From positions 147,501 to 211,500 of the forward strand of contig CANXME010002057.1 in the NCBI GenBank assembly GCA_948144175.1: a DNA stretch of 64,000 nt, written 5' to 3'. Position numbers and translations under genes: made by a program. The DNA comes from Closterium sp. NIES-65. Lineage: Eukaryota; Streptophyta; Zygnematophyceae; Desmidiales; Closteriaceae. Shown here piece by piece: positions 13,001 to 25,000 of the stretch (positions are counted from its first letter, which is position 1; every line of letters begins with the position of its first letter). The notes beneath the pieces were generated by a model. That model had not been told where the DNA came from. It searched no databases and was given only the letters and a program-made list of their open reading frames with translations.

Positions 13001-16000
13001 GGCGGGACGTTCTCATGCAACTGCAGCTCACTGCCGCTGTGCTCTGCAGTGCCGGAGCCAGCAGAAGCAGCAGCGGGAGCAAGAGGAGCCTTTACGGAGG
13101 CCAGGAAAGAATCAGCCGAATCAGCGTCGGCAGCTGCAGTTGTGGCTGCATCAAAAGAGGCACCAGCAGCAGCAGCAGCAGCAGCAACACCAGCAGAAGC
13201 AGAAGCAGCAGCAGTGCCAGCAGTACCAGCTGCAACAGCAGAGGTGGGAGCAGCGATAGTTGCAGCGTCGGCAGCATCGAGGGCAGAATTTGTGGAGATT
13301 TTTTCAATGGACTTTCCACCACTGCTAGATGCATCAAGGCTGCGGCTGGAGGGTGAGAGGGAGGCAGCAGCAGCAGCACTATGAGTGTTGGGGTCTGGTA
13401 TCAGCGCAGTGAGTGGAGTGGCTTGCGTACGGTTGCGATTGAGTGGTGGAAAGGAGGAGAGAGACTCCAGGTGGATAGTTGACTTAAGCTTTGCTGCCAC
13501 TGTTGTTTCTGGCAGCAAAGGATCATCAGCAACAGCAGTACCGGGTGTAGGAACAAGGGCAGCAACAGCATCGGCCGTGAAACCAGAACCGGCCATGACA
13601 CCAGAAACCACCTCAGAGAATTTGGGTCTGTTGGGCTTGGCAGCAGCAGACTTCATGATTCGTGCAGCAGCTGATTTGAATGACACTTTGATGCTGCTGC
13701 TTGACTTGAGCCCGCTTTGTGTTTGTCTGCTGTTACCTGTGGCAGCACCAGCAGTTAACCCAGAGGGCGCAGCGGCAGCTGCACCTGTCGCTACAGGGGG
13801 TGCAGGGACAGCTGCACTTGTCTCTACAGGAGATGCATGTGCAGTGACAGCTGGATCTGTGGCTATAAGACTTCCTGTGGCAGCTACGCCAGCAGTAGCT
13901 ACAGGAGGCTCAGTAGCAGCAGCATCAGTAGCTACAGGAGGCTCAGAGGCAGCAGCGACAGTAGGTACAGGAGGCTCAGAGGCAGAAGCTGTAGCTGCGA
14001 CAGAGGCAGAGGAAGTGGTGCTACTGTCACCACGAGGATTGATCTGGGCGACACTAGCCGTGGTGGCGGTTGGGGCAGCCAAATGTACCCAACTCACTGC
14101 TCCATATGTGTTAGTACCAGCATGCTGACTGGGATGGGCATCAACATGAGTATCGGTGACATCAGCATCCGCCTCAACCCCACCAGCATATTTCCGTGTA
14201 TGCCCGTTGTCGGAATTAGGGGGAGCCAGAGAACCAGATGAGCTAGCATCCGCGTCTTTACTCTTTGCAACAGCAGCAGAAGCGCCGCTTCCTGCAGCCA
14301 CACTACCAGCAACCGCACTACCAGCACCAGAGGTAGAATCAGCAGCAGGATGGGACTGTGCCTCAGCATCAACACATGCTATCTCAGAACCACGCTCCCC
14401 TTCACTAACAGCAGCTGCACGTCTGGCCTTGCCTCTCTTCAGCCCCAGGACAAAGCGAGCAGCAGCCAGAGAGGAACCAAGGAGCGATGCAGACACAGGC
14501 ACATCCACCCTCTCACTTCCTCCTCCTACTTCTCCTCCTCCTCCTCCTCCATCTCCCTCTGTCTCTCCTTTCCTGCTCTCTGCTGCCTCCCCTTGGCCCT
14601 GCTCCTCTGCTGCGCCTGGCCCCTGCCTGTCCTCCCTCGGGGTTGCACCTGTCTCTCCCCCTCCCTCAACGTCTACCACACCTGAACTCTCCTTTTCTGC
14701 TCCCCTTGCCCTGTCACCGCTGCTTCTCCCAGCATCACTACCAGTCGCCCCAGCACCCATGCCTACACCCTGCTCGTTTTCTGCATCCCTGCGGCTGCAC
14801 AGCTCCCCTTCTTCCTCCTCTCCCTCGCTTCCCTCCTCAGATCCTTCCCTCACACGTGAAAGGACCCTAGCCTTCTCAGAAGCCTCATTTGTATCGAGAA
14901 CCCTGTGAATCTCCTCGCCACTGGTCCCTTGAACAAGCCTCTCTGACCTGTCCTCTCTTCCATCATATCCACCTTTCATGTCCTCACCATTGCTCACTTC
15001 TTGTTTCAGCTCCGGCGGCTGTGCTTTTCTCTTCTCCTTGCCCTGACTCATGAACGCCAATCGCTGCTTAACTCTTTGCCATGGCCCCCCACCAGAACTG
15101 GTCGGAGCATCACCATCACCAGACACAGTGGCAGCAGTAGCAGATGCGCCAGAAGCACCAGTAGCAGATGTGACAGGAGCAGCAGTAGCAGATGCGCCAG
15201 GAGCAGCAGAAGCGGACGCGAGAGGAGCAGCAGAAGCGGATGCGCCAGGAGTAACAGGAGCCAATGTGTCAGGAGTAGCAGCAGCTGATGCACCAGGAGC
15301 AAAGGTGTCGCACTCAGCTAGCCCTCCAGCTGTAGCGGCTGAACCTGAGACACCCGGTGATTTCCCAGCTGCAGTTGAGACATCGGAACGTGCTGCTGCA
15401 TCTGCGGCTGCTGCTGTATCTGCCATCTTGGCCACCTCCCCCTGATGCGCCCCTTCCTCAACTGCCACAGCTTCAGCCCCGTCTAATTTCTCCTTGGACA
15501 ATGCCTTCGCTGCTGATTTCAACATCCCTTTCACCTCTGCTGCTGCGGATTCAACATGCCTCACCGCCTCCACAATCTTCCCTGCCGGTACCTCTGCATC
15601 CAATACTTTTACTGCTCCAACATATGGACCATTCCCTTTCAAAGTCTCCTCTGCAACCTCCCCTACCCCTTCCACCACCTCCATCCCTTTCTTAACAGTC
15701 TGCGCTCCTGCCTGCACGCCATACGCAGTCACCTCGACCAGTCTCATCGGATACTCAGGCACAGCAGCCGCGCTTGCAGGGAGGTGCAGATATTCAAGCG
15801 CCCCTTGCCCTTCCAGCCTTGCAGCCCTGCCTGCATACTCCCCAGCATCGGCATTTCTTCCTGCCCCTGGCTTTGCCAATTCAGGGCGTGAAGGGCCAAA
15901 TCCTCTGGTCCCTGTTTGAGAATGTGAGCTGGTGCCTGCATGGGTCTCCTCACCCCTCCTTTCCCCTTTATCTCCACTTTCCACCACCTTCGAAGGTTCT

Positions 16001-19000
16001 CCTTCTGAATCATCCTCCGCGACACCCTTCCCTTTTTCCGCCTTTCGCTCTCCTTTCAACTTGGCCGATAGCCCGCCTTTCCCTGCTTGCAGCACCCCTG
16101 TCCCGTGGCTGATACTCCTATGGTGCTCAGCCTTGCCTGGCTGCGACTTCACTTGGTCAGCATAGCCATCAAAGCAGTCACTGACAGCCCTGTCGTTACC
16201 ACAGCCTGAAGCCCGAGCCTCTTTGGCAGTGGCAATAGCTGCAGAGGAGGGGAGGGCAGAGCTTCTCAAGAGGGGCGGGCTTCTTGGTGGTGTGGTGACG
16301 GGGTTTGGATCACCAGCGGCATGACTAGCAGGTGAATGCACAGAACTACTGCCAGTAAACACGCGGAAGGTCTTCGGAGGCGTGCGAGGGGAAGAGCCCT
16401 CTGAATCTGCCCTGGAAAACAACCGCTCCTTCACACTGCCAGCGCTAGTGGCAGTTACGACGGAAGCAGAGGGATTGCTTCTTGTAGAGGCAAGAGGAGT
16501 GTCGCTACTGCTGCGACGGAGTCGCCTGGTGCTACGAGCAGACGAGGTGCTGCTGCCAATGGAGGGCACGGAGGGGTGGTGGTTGGGTGTGAAGCTGGCC
16601 ATGGCTGCACTGTACTCGGGAGTCTCCATGTACGATGCCTGCACCGTGACATGACAAGCACAGGAAACCAGGGGAAAACAGGTTGTGTGAGTGTGTGTTA
16701 AACAGCCACGCCAACGTATGCGTTGTAAAGTCTGACCTCATTTCCTGAACCAAGAGAATGGCCCATCAGACAACCTACTTACGAACCTCTGTATAGGCTG
16801 CCTAATCTCCGCATAGGCTGGCTCATCTCCGCATAGGCTAGCTCATCTCCGCATAGGCTGGCTCATCTCCGCATAGGCTGGCTCATCTCCGCATAGGCTG
16901 GCTCATCTCCGCATAGGCTGGCTCATCTCCGCATAGGCTGGCTCATCTCCGCATAGGCTGGCTCACCTCCGCATAGGCTGGCTCATCTCCGCATAGGCTG
17001 GCTCATCTCCGCATAGGCTGGCACATCTACGCATAGGCTGGCTCATCTCCGCATAGGCTGGCTCATCTCCGCATAGGCTGGCTCATCTCCGCATAGGCTG
17101 GCTCATCTCCGCATAGGCTGGCTCATCTCCGCATAGGCTGGCTCATCTCCGCATAGGTTGGCTCATCTCCGCATAGGCTGGCTCATCTCCGCATAGGCTG
17201 GCTCATCTCCGCATAGGCTGGCTCATCTCCGCATAGGTTGGCTCATCTCCGCATAGGCTGGCTCATCTCCGCATAGGCTGGCTCATCTCCGCATAGGTTG
17301 GCTCATCTCCGCATAGGCTGGCTCATCTCCGCATAGGTTGGCTCATCTCCGCATAGGCTGGCTCATCTCCGCATAGGCTGGCTCATCTCCGCATAGGCTG
17401 GCTCATCTCCGCATAGGCTGGCTCATCTCCGCATAGGCTGGCTCATCTCCGCATAGGCTGGCTCATCTCCGCATAGGCTGGCTCATCTCCGCATAGGCTG
17501 GCTCATCTCCGCATAGGCTGGCTCATCTCCGCATAGGCTGGCTCATCTCCGCATAGGCTGGCTCATCTCCGCATAGGCTGGCTCATCTCCGCATAGGCTG
17601 GCTCATCTCCGCATAGGCTGGCTCATCTCCGCATAGGCTGGCTCATCTCCGCATAGGCTGGCTCATCTACGCATAGGCTGGCTCATCTCCGCATAGGCTG
17701 GCTCATCTCCGCATAGGCTGGCTCATCTCCGCATAGGCTGGCTCATCTCCGCATAGGCTGGCTCATCTCCGCATAGGCTGGCTCATCTCCGCATAGGCTG
17801 GCTCATCTCCGCATAGGTTGGCTCATCTCCGCATAGGCTGGCTCATCTCCGCATAGGCTGGCTCATCTCCGCATAGGCTGGCTCATCTCCGCATAGGTTG
17901 GCTCATCTCCGCATAGGCTGGCTCATCTCCGCATAGGCTGGCTCATCTCCGCATAGGCTGGCTCATCTCCGCATAGGCTGGCTCATCTCCGCATAGGTTG
18001 GCTCATCTCCGCATAGGCTGGCTCATCTCCGCATAGGCTGGCTCATCTCCGCATAGGTTGGCTCATCTCCGCATAGGCTGGCTCATCTCCGCATAGGCTG
18101 GCTCATCTCCGCATAGGCTGGCTCATCTCCGCATAGGCTGGCTCATCTCCGCATAGGCTGGCTCATCTCCGCATAGGTTGGCTCATCTCCGCATAGGCTG
18201 GCTCATCTCCGCATAGGTTGGCTCATCTCCGCATAGGCTGGCTCATCTCCGCATAGGCTGGCTCATCTCCGCATAGGTTGGCTCATCTCCGCTTAGGCTG
18301 GCTCATCTCCGCATAGGCTGGCTCATCTCCGCATAGGTTGGCTCATCTCCGCATAGGCTGGCTCATCTCCGCATAGGTTGGCTCATCTCCGCACAGGCTG
18401 GCTCACCTTCGCCTCCAGAGCATCCAGTGGGGTGTCCCCCGCAAGAGCCCGGGCGCGCTGAAGCACCTTGCGGGCAAAGGCGATTCGCTCGCTCGTCACC
18501 TGCAGCTTCTCCTGCAGCGTGGTGCGCTCGTCCTCCTCCGACACCCTGCACACAGCGCGGGCGGATACGCACAGGAACGGCCTCACGGGCACAGAGTAAG
18601 AATTTGAGGGGCATGGAAGCAAGTCGTTAGGGTGGCGTGAATGGAAAGGAGACGGCAATGAAGTCGGTCACGTGGAGTTGACAGAATGAGGCAGTATTTC
18701 TCACTCGGAAGTGTGTTTGGTGCCTAAATCAAAGGGCTCACTCGGAAGTGTGTTTGGTGCCTAAATCAAAGGGCTCAATCGGAAGCGTGTTTGGTGCCTA
18801 AATGAAGGGGCTCACTTGGAGGTGTGTTTGGTGTCGGAGAATGAGAGCACTCTGGTGGCTCCGTCTGCATACACATTCACGTACAGCGCTGCCACAGCTC
18901 GAGCATGCGTCCCCACCATCACAAACATCCTGTGGGGCAGATTGGGGCAAGAAAAGAGAGTGGGGCGAAGGGACAGAAGGGTGAGTTGGAAGGGTGAGAA

Positions 19001-22000
19001 GGGAGGCGGGTACTGGAGTCTGTTTTGAAAATGGCAGCTCCTAAATGCGGTCCAGTTCATAAACCCCCTTCCTCCAGTCTCTACCCTTCCTCCTTACCAC
19101 TTCGTCTCACTTCACCAGCCAGTGAAGTCGTCTTCTGAGAGGATGATGGTGGACAGCTCGAGGATGCCGTCCAAATTGTACCCCAGCCCCAGCCCATGAC
19201 TATTTGGTTTGGCTCATTTCACCAGTGAGGCCTACGCCTACCTGTCTCTCAGCGATGCGTTGCCAGTGAAGTCGTCTTCTGAGAGGATGATGGTGGGCAG
19301 CTCGCGGATGCCGTCCAGATCGTACTCGCGTGTCACGCCGAACCCCTCTATCTCCACCTGCAGCAGCTGGGCCATGCGCGGCTGGCCACAGCAAGGGAAG
19401 GGAGGGGAGGGGGAGGGAGGCGGGAATGTGTCTGAATGACTATCAGATTCAGATGAACAGCAAAAAAGGCTGCTGAGTAAATCACTTTCAGGATGAGAGG
19501 AGCGTGATTGACTCCTCCCGTATCCAGGATACTGCATTTGCTTGGTAGTGGACGGGTGTGGTGTGTCGGTTCCAACTACAGTAATTACCAGGAAAACATC
19601 AACTGCTCCCACTTCCCCTTACCGCATCTGAGAGATTTGAGAGACAATCGAGGCACTTTACAGGTGTACTGCTGGTCCATCTTGAGACACACCTGGTCCC
19701 AGGCGTAGTTGGTGGAGTGGTTGGGAGGCAGCCTTTGCCGCGTGGGGGTGGTGAGCTGCCCGTACTTGATGCTCATGAAGGCCGAGCGGTTCTCAATGCT
19801 GCCATGCCACGTGAATTGGAACGAGAAGAAACGACACATCATGCATGGAATGAGTCGTGTGAAGATACGGTCCTTCGGGAGCTATATCATGCAGGAACCC
19901 CGGCACAAGGAAGCACCATTCTGCAGGCACGTGACTAGGAGGCCCAGGTCCAAAGAAAGGGACTAGAATAAAAGGCCCGCAAGGGAGAGGTCAACCGGCA
20001 TGTGCAATTCAAGGAAGCAAGTCCAGGAAGCAAGGGCGGCACGGCACGTACCGATAGGGTGGAGGCTTGTGCTTGGAGCCGCAGATGCCAAACGTGACGA
20101 GAGCAGAGGCGCCGTTCAGTGAGACGTCGATGGAGAGTATGGCGTACTTTCCCCTCTTGCGCCTGTGCCTGATGCGCACTGCTGATTCACCCGGCTTGTC
20201 GATATCAAACGCACCAGACCAGTCCCAGTCCACGTCCATCTCCCCTCCTTTGCTCCGCCGCCCCTTCCCTGCACTCTTCTTCTGGGATGTACGCCCGCCT
20301 TCGCTGCCCGCTCCGTTCTCTGTGTGACTGACGCTCTTTTCTGATGACTTGCTGCTCCCGCCCAAGCGCCTACTGCTTCCTTCTCCCTTCCCCGAGCTTC
20401 CATCCCCCTTTCTACTGCTATCGTTCTCCACCTGCTTACTTCTGCTGCCCCTGTCGCCGCTGTGGGGTTGCTGCTGCTGCTGCCCGTCACTACCACTGTC
20501 CTGCAACCTGACACTAGCCCCGGTCCCCTCCTGGCCCTTAAGCAACCCCATCTTCTTATCATCGGAGCCTCCAGACCTAATGCTGCTCGCCCCTGCCTGC
20601 ACCTGCTCTCTACCCTCCATTGACTCACACGACACAACCGAATCCTCTGAGTCCCTCCGCAACCTCTGCATCCCTCGCACCTCATCCACTGCGTGTTTCT
20701 CCCCCACTCCCTCCCCTCTCTCGCCCTCCTCTTCCCCCTCACTGTGCTCTCCATCAGAACTAAAGCTGACCCCATCCTCCTCCTCCCCCTCCTCCGGCCC
20801 CTCCTCTGCGCCATCATCCACATCATCCTCCTCCTGCTCGCTGCTCAGCAACCGAGCCACCAGGTACGTGCCGAGCTTCTCGTCATCCCAGTGGAACGGC
20901 TGCCGCACCTTGTCCGCCAGAACCTGCCGGAGGAAAGGCCACAGACACAGACACTGAGATTAGTTAAGTCAAATGCAGCAGGGGAGCGCAGGGCAGTGCG
21001 TGCAGTCCCGAGCCCAAACAGGGAGAAAATCAAAGTGCCATGTTGATACTGGCGCACACAGCAGGGGGTATATTGGCGAAAGGGCAAAGGAGAAATGGTG
21101 TATTTACCCGCGCAGTGGAGGTACCGATCTGGGCAATCTGCATGGGCTGGCCGGTCTGATTCGAGACCATAAAGCGAGGAGAGATGATGACGAGCTTGGT
21201 GCCCTCACACAGTGATGGCGCCAGCCGCACCTCCACCCCAAACTCAAAGCGCCGAAGGGTCTGGGGAGAGTGGGAGAGAAGGGGAGGATGTGCATCTGGG
21301 GTAAGGGCTCGTTTGGGGTGAGTGCTGATCTGGTCTGGTGCAAGCGTGGCGAGGGTGGAGAGAAGATGGAGAGCAGAAACGGGGAGGGCAGCTGAAGTTG
21401 TCGTGTATGTGTGCATTCATATGTTTTTTTGTGGGGTGGGCGGACTTTGTGGTGAATGGTAGGCGATGGGTGAAGAGGGAGGAAGGTGGGTGAAGGAACT
21501 TGGTCCGCGCACGCGCCACTTGGTCTGCGAGCGCTTGCTCCACTTGGTCCGCGCGCGCGGGCGCGCTGCTTGGTCCGCGCGCGCGCGCCTTGGTCCGCGC
21601 ACGCGCCCCTTGATTCGCGCGCGCGCGCTACTTTGTCCGCGCGCGTGCGCGCTCCTTGGTCCGTGCACGCGCCCCTTGGTCCGCGCAGGCGCGCGCCCCT
21701 TGGTCCGCGCGCACGCGCCACTTGGTCCGCGCTGCGCGCCACTTGGTCCGCGCGCGCACGCCACTTGGTCCGCGCGCGCGCGCCACTTGGTCCGCGCGCG
21801 CCCCTTGGTCTGCTTGGTCCGCGCGCGCGCGCCACTTGGTTCGCACGGGCACACGCGCCACTTGGTCCGCGCGGGCGCGCCCCTTGTCCGCACGCGCGCG
21901 CCACTTGGTCCGCGCGGGCGCCACTTGGTCCGCGCGCGCGCGCCACTTGGTCCGCGCGCGTGCGCGCTCCTTGGTCCGCGTTGCGCGCCACTTGGTCCGC

Positions 22001-25000
22001 GCACGTGCGCCCCTTGGTTCGCGCGGGCACGCCCCTTGGTTCGCGCGGGCGCGCCCTTTGGTCCGTGCGCGGGCCCGCCGCGCCCCTTGGTCCGCACGCG
22101 CGCGCCACTTGGTCCGCGCGCGCGCGCCACTTGGTCCGCGCGCGCGCCACATGGTCCGCGCGCGCGAGCTCCTTGGTCCACGCGCGTGCGCGGCCCTTGG
22201 TCTGCGCTGCGCGCCACTTGGTCCGCGTGTGCGCGCCCCTTGGTCCACGCGGGCGCAGCCCTTGGTCCGCGCGGGTGCGCCACTTGGTCCGCGTAGGCGC
22301 GCCCCTTGGTCCGCGCGCGGGCGCGCCCCTTGGTCCGCGCGCGCGCGCCACTTGGTCCGCGCGCGCGCGCTCTTGGGTTCGCGCGGGCGCGCCCCTTGGT
22401 CCGCGCGCGCGCATTTCTTGGTCCGCGCACGTGCGCGCCCCTTGGTCCACGCGCGCGCACTTGTCACTTGGTCCGCGCGCGCGCGCATTACTTGGTCCAC
22501 GCGCGTGCGCCTTGGTCCGCGCGCGCGCGCGCCACTTGGTCCGCGCGCGCGTGCGCCACCTGGTCCGCATGCGCGCGCGCCACTTGGTCCGCATGCGCGC
22601 GCGCCACTTGGTCCGCATGCACGCGCACGCCACTTGGTGTCCGCGCGCGCCACTTGGTCCACGCGGGCGCGCTACTTGGTCCGCGCACGCGCGCCACTTG
22701 GTCCGCGCGGGCGCGCCACTTGGTCCGCGCACGCGCGCCCCTTGGTCCACGCGCGCGCGCGCCCCTTGGTCCGCGCGGGTGCGCCACTTGGTCCGCGCTG
22801 CGCGCCACTTGGTCCGCGCGCGCGCGTCACTTGGTCCGCGTGCGCGCCCCTTGGTCTGCGCGGGCGCGCCCCTTGGTCCGCGCGCGCGCACCACTTGGTC
22901 CGCGCGCGCACCACTTGGTCCACGCGTGCGCGCTACTTGGTCCGCGCGCGCGCTCCTTGGTGCGCGCGCTTGCGCCACTTGGTCCGCGCGCGCGCGCTTC
23001 TTGTTCCGCGCGCGCGCGCGTCCCTTGGTCCGCGCGCTCGCGCATTACTTGGTCTGCACGCGCGCGCGCTCCTTGGTCCGCACGCGCGCGCGCCACTTGG
23101 TCCGCACGCGCCACTTGGTCCGCACGCGCGCGCGCGCCACTTGGTCCGCGCGCGCACCCCTTGGTCCGCGCGGGCGCGCCCCTTGGTCCGCGTGGGCGCG
23201 CCCCTTGGTCCGCGTGGGCGCGCCCCTTGGTCCGCGCGCGCGCACCACTTGGTCCGCGCGCGCGCGCGCTACTTGGTCCGCGCTGCGCGCCACTTGGTCC
23301 GCGCTGCGCGCCACTTGGTCCGCGCGCGCGCGCCTTTTGGTCTGCGCGCTTGCGCCACTCGGTCCGTGCGCGCACGCGACTCGGTCCGCGCGCGCGCCTT
23401 GGTTTGCGCGCGCGACTTGGTCCATTCAGAGAATGGGCCTGGAGGTGATAATTGCCGAAGCATTCAGAGATGCCCGAGAAGGCAGAGACACTGAGTGGGA
23501 ATGGTGACATGGCGGAGGTGGTGTGGCGCGTGGAGTTGTGGTGAATGGGAGGGTTTGAAGAGGGAGGCAGATGGGCGAAGGGGAGAAGGGGGCATAGAGG
23601 GAGAATGGAGGTGTTCAGGCATCTGCTAAAGCAGTTGAAAAGGCCAGAAGCAGTAGAGAAACTGACTGGGAAAGGTGACATGGCAGTGGTGCGGCGGGAG
23701 GGAGCGCCAGCAGGAGCTTCCAGCTGAACCACGTTCTCCCACTCCTCGGTCGTCTGCGGCCGCATCAAATCATGATCTGGGTGTGAGTGATGCTGGTGGT
23801 GCTGTGACGCTGTGGACGCAGGCCCTGCAACCGCAACCGACCCCTTGATCCCGACAGAATCTATCGAGATCGACTTCGACCAATGAAACCCATCCAAGCT
23901 GATCGCAGTGATCGCCCCGCGGCGCACATTCAGCAGGGCCGGCTGGCCCTCCTGATAGCGCGGGCAGTCGAGAGGGTTCTGGGAGGATCCAGTGGAAAGC
24001 TTGAGGCGGAACTTGGTGAGGTTGATGACCCAGTAGTGCGCGAGCAAAGAAATGCTGCGGTTGCGTGACTGCCAGTTGTGGCGGTTGTCGATGGAGAGGG
24101 TGATGGGCGAGGCTGCAGGGGAGTGCTGTGGGAAGAGGCGGCACTTGACTGCCAGGCGGAGAGTGCGGACGTCGTAAGCAAAGGCTCGGCTGCCAAACTG
24201 CTTCTGGAGCAGGGGGCTGGCAAGGGGGATTGACGAGAGTGTGGAGGGGGAGGGGAAAGGGGGGGAGGGAAGGGGATGGGAGTTTGGAGAACACGATGGG
24301 AGAGGGAGTGAGGTTATCCAAACACAATGAAATCATCTTATCATGGAAACGGGCGCATGGTGAAGTCACAAGGAGCGAGCAGGTGAGATGACTGCATGAT
24401 GAAGAGAAGGAAGAAATGATAGGCGAAGACAGGAATCTCTAGGACTGAAGTGGGTTGTGATGCCTGTGGAGCGCAATGAGAGGGCTCTGGGGCTGGGAAG
24501 ATAGCTCACTTGGGAGGGAAGTGGATGGGGTACCGGCGGCGCGTTCTGTACTCCCCTCCTGGCACGAAGAGCTGCAGCAATAACCGGACAGACACGGGGG
24601 AGAATGGAAACATGAAAAGGCCACACGAGGTGACCCAAGAGGGATCCATTGGCATTTTGACGACCACTACTTGCATTCTTCACTCGCAATTGATCAAAAT
24701 TTACCAAAACAACAGTGAGGCGCAAAGAGGCTCACCGCGATGTGCATCTGCAGCGTGTGGTCCAGGCTGACGTGGTAGAGGTCTCGGGACTCGCCTGATG
24801 GGGTTGGGGGGGACAAAAAAGATGAGAACCAAGCGAGGAGAATGTATGGCCATTTACAAGAACAGGTTGGGTTAAGACTGGAGGCAGACGGAGAGCAAGC
24901 AGAGATTGAAGCAAAAGGAAGCAGCACTAAAAGCGGAAGTGTTGCAGTGTAGCAGCAGCAGTGGCAGTGGCTACAGGAGGCGGAACTGACCAGAAGGCAC

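Noticed and set aside
13385..14908. Plus-strand ORFs of about 250 codons opposite the giant VPS13 exon
   Set aside because: Antisense shadows of Ala/Ser codon repeats; no splice or domain support, and the minus frame is open for 1,666 codons.
16791..18407. CRISPR-like regular array
   Set aside because: Units are contiguous 20-bp repeats without unique spacers, in an intron of a eukaryotic gene.
21486..23507. Very long overlapping ORFs on both strands (up to 673 codons) of Arg/Ala-rich peptide
   Set aside because: They exist only because the CTTGGTC-(CG)n array lacks stop codons in several frames; the peptides are pure repeat and overlap on both strands within an intron.
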